7,166 bases of DNA from NCBI GenBank assembly GCA_021203585.1, contig JAJQAW010000231.1, positions 1-7,166 on the forward strand, in the 5' to 3' direction. Below the pieces are notes generated by a model that worked only from the letters and a program-made list of their open reading frames with translations, did not search any database and had not been told where the DNA came from. The DNA is from Rikenellaceae bacterium. GTDB lineage: Bacteria > Bacteroidota > Bacteroidia > Bacteroidales > Rikenellaceae. Numbering within the stretch: the stretch's first letter is position 1; every line of letters starts with the position of its first letter. A program made the position numbers and the translations under genes. Positions 1-7,000 of this stretch are shown one piece after another.

Positions 1-145
1 TGTAAAACTCGGGAGGTTGGATTACAGATTTATTAAAAATAACTATTTCTAGAAATACTTTTACAGGACACGGCTTATCCGAATGCGCGTAATACCCGGA
101 TACAGCTGCTGCAACCACCGGGAAAAGGAAAAAAGAAAGAGGATA
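1..145. other. non-coding stretch downstream of the MlaF-like gene
   Basis: No open frame here has recognisable protein content, and I see no tRNA, rRNA or CAAAnnTA/TAnnTTTG promoter motif. The stretch is AT-rich from about 25 to 65. It contains the perfect 14-bp palindrome TATTTCTAGAAATA at 44-57. Read on the minus strand, this is followed by GTTATTTTT, so it could act as a weak terminator for the three-gene minus-strand unit. The stem is almost all A-T, so that is only a suggestion. A purine-rich run (roughly 120-142) lies directly after the MlaF stop codon. Confidence 0.5.
44..57 (-). terminator. possible weak terminator (AT-rich palindrome)
   Basis: TATTTCTAGAAATA is its own reverse complement. 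On the minus strand it lies about 90 nt past the MlaF stop and is followed by a T-rich run. The stem is weak, with only two G-C pairs when folded, and the 14-bp palindrome leaves no unpaired loop unless the centre melts. It could equally be a protein-binding palindrome or chance in AT-rich DNA. Confidence 0.25.
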
Positions 146-904
146 TTATTTCAGGATTACCTTCCGGGCCCGTTTGGCCATGGCCGAGGCGTATACAAAA
201 TCGTTGAGTTCTTTGTTGTCGGAAGTCAGGATGGTTTCCTTGTTTCCTTCCCACCATTTTTTCCCTTGGTGAATAAAGATCACTTTTTCACCGATCTCCA
301 GGACCGAATTCATATCGTGGGTATTGATAATGGTGGTCATGTTGTACTCCTCGGTGATCTCCTGGATCAGATTATCGATCAGAATAGAAGTCATGGGATC
401 CAACCCGGAGTTGGGTTCGTCGCAAAATAGATATTTGGGATTGAGCACAATAGCCCGTGCAATAGCCGTCCGTTTAACCATCCCGCCGCTTAACTCCGAA
501 GGATACAGTTTATTGGCATTGGGCAGATTGACCCGCTCCAAACAAAAATAAGTCCGTTCGATTTTCTCCTCTTCCGGCATGTTGGTAAACAGGTCCAGCG
601 GTAGTTTTACGTTTTCCAGTACCGTCGAAGAATCCAGCAGGGCTCCGCCTTGAAAAATCATTCCCACATGTTGCCGGATCGCCTTTTTTTCTTTAAAGTC
701 GAGGGTATTGAAACAAATATCGTCATACAGGATCGACCCGCTGTCCACTGGATGCAGCCCGACAATGGATTTCAGCAGGACGGTTTTACCGGACCCGCTC
801 TGTCCGATAATCAGGTTGGTTTTTCCGGTCTCGAACACCGCCGAGATATCGTCGATGACCGTGCGGCCTTCAAAGGATTTTACAAGATGTTCAACCGTAA
901 TCAT
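146..904 (-). CDS. mlaF: MlaF-like ABC transporter ATP-binding protein (phospholipid/MCE transport)
   Basis: This is a 252-residue cytoplasmic ATPase that powers an MlaE-type permease moving phospholipids between the membranes. All nucleotide-binding motifs are intact: Walker A GQSGSGKT (34-41), Q-loop glutamine Q85 within FQGGALLDS, signature LSGGM (138-142), Walker B YLFCDEP (158-164, D162 and catalytic E163), D-loop SGLDP (166-170) and switch histidine H196 in NTHD. The FQGGALLDSSTVLENV stretch is typical of the MlaF/Ttg2A branch rather than of generic importers. Length fits the family, which runs about 240-270 residues. The ATG lies one base after the permease TGA, so the two genes are very probably co-transcribed and translationally coupled. 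The last 15 residues are rich in Lys and Arg. No MCE-domain gene (mlaD) follows inside the window. The assignment to MlaF type is firm. The exact substrate and partner are inferred. Confidence 0.93.
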   Translation of the reverse strand: MITVEHLVKSFEGRTVIDDISAVFETGKTNLIIGQSGSGKTVLLKSIVGLHPVDSGSILYDDICFNTLDFKEKKAIRQHVGMIFQGGALLDSSTVLENVKLPLDLFTNMPEEEKIERTYFCLERVNLPNANKLYPSELSGGMVKRTAIARAIVLNPKYLFCDEPNSGLDPMTSILIDNLIQEITEEYNMTTIINTHDMNSVLEIGEKVIFIHQGKKWWEGNKETILTSDNKELNDFVYASAMAKRARKVILK

Positions 905-905
905 A

Positions 906-1658
906 TCAGGTGAGCAGGATTTGAGTGAGGATCAGGTCGGATGCCAATATGGCGATGCAACTGGTTACCACCGCCTTGGTACTGGCTTTTCCGACTTCCA
1001 GGGAGTTCCCGTAAGCGAAATAACCGTAAAATCCGGCGATCGAGGTGATGAGAAAAGCGTAAACGGCCGCTTTGATCAGCGCGTAAACGAAATAGAAATC
1101 GTTCAGCGCATACCGCAATCCCTTCATGTAATCCTTTACTTCCATGATGTCCGTGAAGGCTACCACCAGATAACCTCCGAAGATACCGACCCCCATACTG
1201 AGGATGGTCAGGAAGGGAAAAAACAAGACGGTACTGATGATTTTCGGAAGAATCAGGTAGCTGGCCGAATTCACCCCCATAATCTCCAGAGCATCGATCT
1301 GTTCGGTGATCCGCATGGTACCGATCTCCGAAGCGATGCTCGAGCCGACCTTTCCGGCCAAAATCAGGGCGATAATGGTGGAGCTGAATTCCAGTACGAT
1401 AATCTCACGGGTGGCGTAGCCGATCAGGTCTTTCGGAATAAAAGGAGATTCGAGATTCAAGGCCATTTGGATACAGCACACTCCGCCGATAAACACCGAG
1501 ATAATGAAAACGATCACAATCGAAGTATAACCCAGACTCCACATTTCGGCCCAAATGCGCCAGCGGTAAATTCCGAGCTTTTCCGGACGGGAAAAGACCT
1601 TGCCTAAGAGTAAGAAATACCTGCCGATCAGGCCGAAAAAATTGCTTATCAGTCGCAT
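906..1658 (-). CDS. mlaE: MlaE-like ABC transporter permease (phospholipid/MCE transport)
   Basis: This is a 250-residue inner-membrane permease of the MlaE family, the transmembrane partner of the ATPase encoded one base downstream. The diagnostic family block runs from AGKVGSSIASEIGTM (101-115) through ITEQIDALEIMGVN (117-130). In this family the block forms the coupling region that contacts the ATPase. Hydrophobic segments fall at about 44-66, 83-101, 137-168, 189-211 and 228-249. A conserved-looking GFYGY (209-213) is followed by a Gly/Ala/Thr/Val-rich stretch before the last helix. The N-terminus up to about residue 40 is amphipathic and Arg-rich (interface helix). Length matches the usual 250-265 residues. 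The ATG at 1658 lies 23 nt after the stop of the small membrane protein upstream, so the three genes probably form one transcript. Family is certain; the lipid substrate is inferred from homologues such as E. coli MlaE. Confidence 0.93.
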   Translation of the reverse strand: MRLISNFFGLIGRYFLLLGKVFSRPEKLGIYRWRIWAEMWSLGYTSIVIVFIISVFIGGVCCIQMALNLESPFIPKDLIGYATREIIVLEFSSTIIALILAGKVGSSIASEIGTMRITEQIDALEIMGVNSASYLILPKIISTVLFFPFLTILSMGVGIFGGYLVVAFTDIMEVKDYMKGLRYALNDFYFVYALIKAAVYAFLITSIAGFYGYFAYGNSLEVGKASTKAVVTSCIAILASDLILTQILLT

Positions 1659-1681
1659 AATTTTTGCTTCGCTTGAGCGGA

Positions 1682-1972
1682 TTATTTCAGCACTTCCACC
1701 TCCTCGTAATCCACATAATCCCCGATCCGGTCCCGTATTTTCTTGTTCGGAGCCGCTGCGGTTTCCACTTTCACTTCGCCTTCGCGGGAAGGATTTTCCC
1801 GCCGGGCTTTATGGGCGGAAGACCAGGTGTATTGCTTATAAAATCCCTGCGCACCGGCGTTCTCCATCTGCTGTTGCAGTTTCTTCAAACGTGATGCCAG
1901 CCACCATCGGAACAACCACTTTAGCAGGTAAAACCCCAGAATCAGGCAAATCAGAAATATGATAAATCCCAT
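1682..1972 (-). CDS. small single-helix membrane protein, DUF4834-like
   Basis: A 96-residue protein of unknown function. It opens with a strongly hydrophobic helix (GFIIFLICLILGFYLLKW, residues 2-19), followed by a basic, amphipathic linker with Gln-rich heptad-like spacing (RLKKLQQQM). It ends in a conserved-looking acidic tail, GDYVDYEEVEVLK. This architecture and the DYVDYEE ending resemble the Bacteroidota-specific family DUF4834; that match is from memory and unchecked. I chose the ATG at 1972. An in-frame TTG at 1981 would add only three residues and would lie about 10 nt from the -7 motif. With the ATG, the leader would be about 15 nt. The N-terminal helix followed by a basic segment suggests a cytoplasmic C-terminus. 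The gene sits between holB and mlaE and ends 23 nt before mlaE. A role alongside the lipid transporter is possible but is inference only. Confidence 0.8.
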   Translation of the reverse strand: MGFIIFLICLILGFYLLKWLFRWWLASRLKKLQQQMENAGAQGFYKQYTWSSAHKARRENPSREGEVKVETAAAPNKKIRDRIGDYVDYEEVEVLK

Positions 1973-1991
1973 CTCAAGCAATTAATTGGCG

Positions 1992-1999
1992 CAAAGTTA
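1992..1999 (-). promoter_or_regulatory. -7 promoter element for the DUF4834-mlaE-mlaF unit
   Basis: On the minus strand this reads TAACTTTG, an exact match to the Bacteroidota -7 consensus TAnnTTTG. It lies in the 76-nt gap between the holB stop and the ATG at 1972. Transcription would start near 1986-1988, giving a leader of about 15 nt. The nearest upstream TTTG is 29 nt away, longer than the usual 19-21 nt spacing, so the -33 element is weak or absent. I see no terminator between holB and this site, so read-through from holB could also feed these genes. Confidence 0.6.
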
Positions 2000-2048
2000 C
2001 GCATTTTTACTGATTATCTCTATTTACCCAAACGAATCGCCGGCTGTT

Positions 2049-3212
2049 TTATTTTAGACGGGTAATCAGTTTACTGACCGTAAGGGCGTAGTGGGTAAAG
2101 ATAATTTTGGGATTGCCGTTGCGGACGATGTCGGCAGCCGCGCGTTGGGTTTCGATATGGAGCGCTTCGATGTTGCGATTATGGACAAAGGGAGAAAATT
2201 TTTGGCAGAAATCCAGCTCCTTGCCATACAGGTAAGCCACCTGATCCACCCCCATGGACAACATGTAAGCGTCGCGCAGCAACCGAACCGTATTTTCCAG
2301 AAAAGTTTTCTGATTCTCGCGGTTCAAAGCGGCTACCCCTTCAGCCCACTCCAACAGCTGCATATGTTTGTCTTCGTACGAGAGCCGCATCAATTGCACG
2401 AACCGATCGAAGTGGCCGTCCTCCGAGTCCCCGGATGCGAGCAGCCGCAGGGCCTCCAGCACATTTCCGAAAGAGATGCGGGCCAGTCGGGCGGCCTGCT
2501 CTTCGGAGAGTTGCCGGTGTTCCTGCAGCCACCGGGAGAGATCTTCCGCGGCTATAGCCGGTACGCCGATCTCCTGAGTGCGGGAAAGAATCGTTTTCAA
2601 CAACCGTCCGGGAGATTCCGAAACCAACAGAAAAACGGTCTGCTCCCACGGCTCCTCGAGAATCTTGAGCAGCGCGTTGGCCGCCTGGTCGTTCATCCGC
2701 TCGGGAAGCCAGACGATCAAAATTTTATAGCGGGATTGAAACGCTTTGAGCGAGAGCTTACGGATGATTCGGTCGGCTTCCTGACGGCTGATATTTCCCT
2801 GTTTGTTATCGATTTCGATCGTACGGTACCAATCCTGTTCATGGAAGTACCCTTTTGGATCGGTTTTTCCCACCTGGGCGCGCCATTTTCCGATAAACTG
2901 GTCGCTGACGGGTTTATCACCGTCCGCTCCGCCGACCGGTTCGGCGGATTTGGATTTATTGACCGGAAATACGAAATGCACATCCGGGTGAGCCAGTTGC
3001 TCCATTTGCAGGCAGGAGGCGCAGCTCCCGCAAGAATCGCCGTTCTGCGGATGGGCGCAATTGAGATACCGGGCAAAAGCGAGGGCCAGCGGCAAAGCGC
3101 CGGTTCCTTCTTTTCCCGTGAACAGCAGGGCATGACCGACACGCCCGTTGTCCGCCATCCGGACCAGATTATCTTTGAGCGTTTGTTGGCCGATTACGTC
3201 GTTGAATTGCAT
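2049..3212 (-). CDS. holB: DNA polymerase III delta' subunit (clamp loader)
   Basis: The chosen start gives a 387-residue delta' subunit, a structural member of the clamp-loader AAA+ ring that loads the sliding clamp at replication forks. It begins with FNDVIGQQ (3-10), the usual opening of DnaX/HolB proteins. The P-loop position reads GKEGTGAL (33-40): the lysine and Ser/Thr needed for ATP binding are replaced, as expected for the non-hydrolysing delta' subunit. A four-cysteine zinc module follows (C52, C61, C64, C67). Further on are LLKILEEP (181-188) and LSRTQ (209-213), the latter matching the SRC-type motif with arginine R211. Residues about 84-140 form a longer linker than in E. coli. 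The start is at 3212, not the ATG at 3254 that would add 14 unconserved residues, because 3212 opens the conserved domain and the -7 motif lies just upstream, between the two ATGs. A DnaX (tau/gamma) identity is unlikely given the broken P-loop. Confidence 0.92.
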   Translation of the reverse strand: MQFNDVIGQQTLKDNLVRMADNGRVGHALLFTGKEGTGALPLALAFARYLNCAHPQNGDSCGSCASCLQMEQLAHPDVHFVFPVNKSKSAEPVGGADGDKPVSDQFIGKWRAQVGKTDPKGYFHEQDWYRTIEIDNKQGNISRQEADRIIRKLSLKAFQSRYKILIVWLPERMNDQAANALLKILEEPWEQTVFLLVSESPGRLLKTILSRTQEIGVPAIAAEDLSRWLQEHRQLSEEQAARLARISFGNVLEALRLLASGDSEDGHFDRFVQLMRLSYEDKHMQLLEWAEGVAALNRENQKTFLENTVRLLRDAYMLSMGVDQVAYLYGKELDFCQKFSPFVHNRNIEALHIETQRAAADIVRNGNPKIIFTHYALTVSKLITRLK

Positions 3213-3216
3213 GGGA

Positions 3217-3224
3217 CAAAGATA
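3217..3224 (-). promoter_or_regulatory. -7 promoter element of holB, implying a leaderless or very short leader
   Basis: On the minus strand this reads TATCTTTG, an exact TAnnTTTG match. Only four bases (TCCC) separate it from the ATG at 3212. Transcription would therefore start at or next to the start codon, giving a leaderless or near-leaderless mRNA. No good TTG/TTTG -33 element is visible about 20 nt upstream. The site also decides the start codon, since the alternative ATG at 3254 lies upstream of the promoter. Confidence 0.65.
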
Positions 3225-3260
3225 AGCTTTTTCACCGTTCCATGGCCAGACCACAGGTAA

Positions 3261-3851
3261 CTAAAACCGAACGCGCTTTCCCCTCACCGAAGGGCGCCAC
3301 GCTCGGAGTTCGGTGGGCACCGATCGAACGCCTGGTGGAGCAGCCGCCGGATACCGCCAGGTTTGCCTGCAGTAAAGATTAGGATCAATAGCAGATCTTG
3401 TCCTCTTTCCCGATCCATTCCGTAAATACCTTTTCGGCCTGCGGGTCGTAAATTTTTCCATACCCACGCTGCGTTCTTCCGGTGGAAGGCCGATTTGGCC
3501 GTAAATGAAGGAATCGTCGAAACCCGCCTTCTGGGCGTCTTGGCGGTCGTTGGCGTAGTAAATCTTATCCAGCCGGGCCCAATAGATGGCACCCAAGCAC
3601 ATCGGACACGGTTCACAGGAGGTATAGATTTCACATCCGCCGAGGTCGAAATTTTTCAGGCGCCGGCCGGCCTGCCGGATAGCCGTCACTTCGGCATGAG
3701 CCGTCGGATCGCAGTGCAGGGTAACCCCGTTGGAGCCTTCGGCGATAATCTCCCCGTCTCGAACGATCACCGCTCCGAAAGGACCTCCTCCCCGCTCCAT
3801 ACTTTGCCGGTAAAGTTCCACCGCCCGCCGCATAAAATCATGTTTTTCCAT
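3261..3851 (-). CDS. guaD: guanine deaminase-type nucleoside deaminase, frameshifted near its 3' end
   Basis: Residues 1-133 are a clean zinc-dependent deaminase of the cytidine/deoxycytidylate superfamily. They contain PFGAVIV (24-30), the zinc site H52-A-E54 with catalytic Glu, and C79-E-P-C82-P-M-C85. They also contain GAIYWAR (87-93) and GFDDSFIY (110-117), which mark the guanine deaminase branch (guanine to xanthine, cytosolic purine salvage). TadA and cytosine deaminases lack the last block. After E132-K133 the frame becomes a basic, low-complexity-like tail of 63 residues ending at the TAG at 3261. In the neighbouring frame the sequence reads IYDPQAEKVF...GKEDKICY then TGA at 3385-3387. 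With one extra A in the A5 run at 3453-3457 the product would be 155 residues, the normal family size, ending in the Tyr typical of this family. So the gene is either a recent pseudogene, a sequencing indel, or rescued by slippage. I see no clear promoter. It diverges from secDF. Confidence 0.85.
   Translation of the reverse strand: MEKHDFMRRAVELYRQSMERGGGPFGAVIVRDGEIIAEGSNGVTLHCDPTAHAEVTAIRQAGRRLKNFDLGGCEIYTSCEPCPMCLGAIYWARLDKIYYANDRQDAQKAGFDDSFIYGQIGLPPEERSVGMEKFTTRRPKRYLRNGSGKRTRSAIDPNLYCRQTWRYPAAAPPGVRSVPTELRAWRPSVRGKRVRF
3283..3361. repeat. two inverted repeats in the deaminase-holB spacer
   Basis: Once the deaminase frame is restored, 3225-3384 belongs to no gene. It holds two GC-rich inverted repeats. 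The first is CACCGAA (3285-3291) with TTCGGTG (3309-3315), extendable by a T-G and a C-G pair, with a 17-nt loop. The second is CCTGGTGG (3331-3338) with CCGCCAGG (3354-3361), which has one wobble pair and a 15-nt loop. Neither is followed by a T-run on the minus strand, so they are not standard terminators. They may slow transcription, bind protein, or be chance in GC-rich DNA. Confidence 0.3.
3385..3457 (-). other. displaced native C-terminal coding segment of the deaminase, with the indel site
   Basis: On the minus strand the frame breaks at ATG GAA AAA TTT (A5 run at 3457-3453). Restoring one A gives GAA AAA ATT TAC and opens 22 codons that end in ...EDKICY and TGA (3387-3385). From the EER motif to the terminal Tyr this makes 28 residues. 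That is the same count as in Bacillus subtilis GuaD as I remember it, with Phe and Trp at matching positions (F143 and W146 here). The agreement in length, hydrophobic pattern and last residue makes it near certain that this is the original C-terminus. In the B. subtilis enzyme this segment is domain-swapped over the partner's active site, so losing it should damage activity. Confidence 0.85.
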
Positions 3852-3893
3852 CGTTTTCCGTTTGTCTTTTCTCTCCGGTCTTCAATTTTCGAT

Positions 3894-3906
3894 CCGGAAT
3901 TTCCGG
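3894..3906. promoter_or_regulatory. 13-bp palindrome between divergent deaminase and secDF genes
   Basis: CCGGAA-T-TTCCGG is a perfect palindrome with a one-base centre. It lies 43 bp upstream of the deaminase ATG and about 48 bp upstream of the secDF -33 element. An operator controlling the deaminase would sit in such a place, but one copy without a known regulator is weak evidence. Confidence 0.2.
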
Positions 3907-3953
3907 CCTAGTTTTCCCGCCGCCAGTAAAACAGTAAAAACCACGGGTTTTTG

Positions 3954-3983
3954 TTGTTTTATACGGGAATTGTTGTAAATTTG
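3954..3983 (+). promoter_or_regulatory. secDF promoter (-33 TTG and -7 TAAATTTG)
   Basis: TAAATTTG at 3976-3983 is an exact match to the Bacteroidota -7 consensus. TTG at 3954-3956, inside a T-rich TTTTTGTTG run, sits 19 nt upstream, the normal spacing for the -33 element. The predicted start is near 3988, giving an A-rich leader of about 50 nt (3988-4038). The leader has no Shine-Dalgarno sequence, which is normal for this phylum. This is the best promoter in the window. Confidence 0.75.
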
Positions 3984-4038
3984 CGAACTATTTGGCAACT
4001 AAACAAACGTAAATAAATAAACAAAATCTACACACAAA

Positions 4039-7000
4039 ATGCAGAGTAAAGGTGCAATAAGGTTTTTTGCGATCATTTTAGCCATCGCGTGCCTGTATCA
4101 GCTTTCGTTTACTTTCGTGACCAACCGGGTCGAAAGAAAGGCGGTTGAATATGCCCGCCAATTCCCGGAAAACGAACAGAGTAGCCGCGAGCAACATTAC
4201 CTCGATTCGATGAAGACCCAGCAGGTATACAATCTGGGAATCACCAGCTTCACGTATCAGGAAGCCAAAGAAAAAGAATTGAATCTGGGTCTGGACCTGC
4301 GCGGAGGAATGAACGTAATGCTGGAAATTTCGCTCCAGGATGTGGTCAAAGCCCTCTCCAACAACAATCCGGACCCGAATTTCAATCAGGCCATGGCCAT
4401 GGCCGCCGAACGGGCAAAAACCAGCACCCGCGATTATATCACACTGTTTGCCGAAGCGTATGAAGAGGTGGTTCCGGGCGGACGCCTGAGCTTTATCTTC
4501 AATACCCCGGAATTGCGCGAATACGTGACTCCGGAAAGCAGTAATGCCCAAGTGGTACGGGTTCTTCACGATCAGGCCAACTCGGCCATCGAGAATTCCT
4601 ACAACGTATTGCGCAACCGTATCGACCGCTTCGGGGTAGCCCAACCCAACATTCAACGGTTGGAAAATTCCGGCCGTATATTGGTGGAGCTTCCCGGTGT
4701 CAAAGAACCCGAACGGGTTCGTAAACTGCTCCAGGGAACGGCCAGCCTGGAATTCTGGGCCACTTACGACAACCAGGAAATCCTTCCGGCGCTGTACCAG
4801 GCCAATGCTTATATCAAAGAATATCAGGCGGCACAATCCGGTTCGCAAACCCTGACCGAAGAGATTGAAACGGAAGAGACCGCCCAAGCTATGGCTGCGG
4901 GCGAAACTCCGGAACAGGCCGTGGAGTCCGCAGAACAATCCCTGCTGGATCAACTAGCAGCATCGGAAGAGGATTCCTCCACCGATGAGGCGTACGAACG
5001 GGAATTCCCGTTGCTTTCCAAGCTGGTTCCGATGCCGGAGGGCTACGGTGCGGTCGTGGGCCGCGCATTCCCCGCCGATACGGCGACAGTGAATCAATAC
5101 CTCAACCTGCCGCAGGTAAAAGCGATGTTCCCGCGCGATCTGGCCCTGATGTGGGGCGTCAAGCCGGAAAAAGTCACCGTCGACAACAGCGGACGGACCC
5201 AAGAAATGGTGGAACTATACGCCATCCGTAAAAATACCCGCGACGGCATGGCTCCGCTGGACGGGGGATATGTGACCGACGCCCGCGAGAACCCGGGACA
5301 ATTCGGAGGCTATGAAGTATCCATGTCCATGAATATGGAAGGGGCCAAAAAATGGTCCCGGTTGACGGCCGATAATATCGGCAAATCCATTGCCATCGTT
5401 TTGGACGGATACGTTTATTCCGCACCCCGTGTAAATAATGAAATCAGCGGCGGCCAATCCCAAATCACCGGAAATTTCACGATCAACGACGCACGCGACC
5501 TGGCCAACGTGCTCAAATCGGGCAAACTCCCGGCTCCCGCACGCATTGTACAGGAAGCGGTGGTCGGCCCCTCCCTCGGACAGGAATCCATCAATGCCGG
5601 TATGACCTCCTTCCTGTTCGCCTTCGTGCTGATCCTGATCTACATGATCCTGTTCTACAACAAAGCGGGCTGGGTGGCGAGTTTTGCCCTGATTACAAAC
5701 TTGTTCTTCCTGTTCGGGGTGTTCGCCTCCTTCGGGTTCGTGCTGACTTTGCCCGGTATCGCCGGGATCGTGCTGACCATGGGAATGGCGGTCGATGCGA
5801 ACGTGATCATTTACGAACGGATCAAAGAAGAATTGCGGGCAGGCAAAAGCGTGGCTCAAGCCATTAAAGACGGATATGGAAACGCCTACTCGGCCATTCT
5901 GGACGGACAGATCACCACGCTGATCACCGGTATCGTTCTCTTTGTCTTCGGATCGGGTCCGGTGCAAGGATTCGCTACCACCCTGATTATCGGTATTTTG
6001 ACCTCGCTGTTCACTTCGATTTCCATCACCCGGATGTTCTTCGAAGGCATGCTCAAGCGCAAAAGAAACATCACCTTCTCCAATAATTTTAGCCGGAATT
6101 TCCTGGCAAATACCCGTATCGACTTCATATCCAAAAGAAAAATTACGTACATCGTTTCCGGAATTCTGTTGCTGGCTTCCTTTGTTTCGCTGGCGGTCCG
6201 GGGAATGAGTTACGGGGTGGACTTCTCCGGAGGACGTGCCTATGTGGTTCGTTTCGACCAGGATGTGACGGCTCAACAGGTCCGGGATGTCATCAGTGAC
6301 GTGTTCGAGGAGAGCATGGAGGTGAAGCAATACGGTGCGGACGAGCAGCATCAATTCCGCATTATCACCCAATACCGGTTCGACGAGGAGGGAGAAGATG
6401 TGACGGACGAAGTAAACCGGATGATGTACGAAGCTCTTGGGGGACTTTATCGAACTCCTCTGAGTTATGCCGAATTCGAAACGACGGCTACCAATGATTA
6501 CGGAATTATTTCGGCCGACAAGGTCGGTCCCAGCGTGGCCAGCGACATTACCCGTAATGCGGTCATCGCCATCGTCTTTGCCCTGATCGTGATCGGCATC
6601 TATATCGCCGTACGATTCAAACGCTGGCAGTGGGCTATGGGCGGTGTCGTAGCCCTGTTGCACGATACGCTGATTACCATCGGTATTTTCTCCATGCTGC
6701 ACGGCCTGCTGCCTTTCAACATGGATGTCGACCAGTCCTTTATCGCTGCCATTCTGACCATTATCGGTTACTCGATCAACAATACGGTGGTGATCTTCGA
6801 CCGTATTCGGGAAGAACGCCGCAATTACCCCAAACGAAGTTTGAAAGATAACATCAATACCGCTGTCAATTCGACCCTGGCCCGTACGGTGAACTCGTCG
6901 GGAACCACGATCGTCGTGCTGCTGGCCATCTTCATCTTCGGGGGAGAGGTGATCCGAGGCTTTGTTTTCGCCCTGTTGTGCGGCATGATCATCGGTACCT

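Noticed and set aside
1..30. Fragment of a tRNA gene at the left edge
   Set aside because: No T-loop, acceptor stem or CCA-like end can be assembled from these bases on either strand.
708..1607. 299-codon plus-strand open frame opposite mlaE/mlaF
   Set aside because: Its composition (many Asp, Gly, His, Gln) is that of an antisense shadow, and the minus strand carries intact MlaE and MlaF motifs.
3212..3254. Longer holB form starting at the ATG at 3254
   Set aside because: The extra 14 residues are not part of the conserved domain, and the ATG lies upstream of the -7 promoter element.
2091..3260. 389-codon open frame on the plus strand, opposite holB
   Set aside because: It mirrors holB almost exactly. 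Its translation has no recognisable domain, and holB has clear clamp-loader motifs and a promoter.
3453..3457. Programmed -1 frameshifting as the normal way to make the deaminase
   Set aside because: The run does not fit the X XXY YYZ slippery heptamer in the right frame, A5 is short for slippage, and the family does not use frameshifting as far as I know. A plain indel is simpler, though rescue cannot be excluded.
3284..3634. 116-codon minus-strand frame overlapping the deaminase
   Set aside because: It is in the third frame, neither the deaminase core frame nor its displaced C-terminus, and has no family features.
5215..6702. 495-codon minus-strand open frame inside secDF
   Set aside because: It is fully antisense to secDF, has His/Asp/Gly-rich shadow composition and no domain, and has no promoter motif that I noticed.
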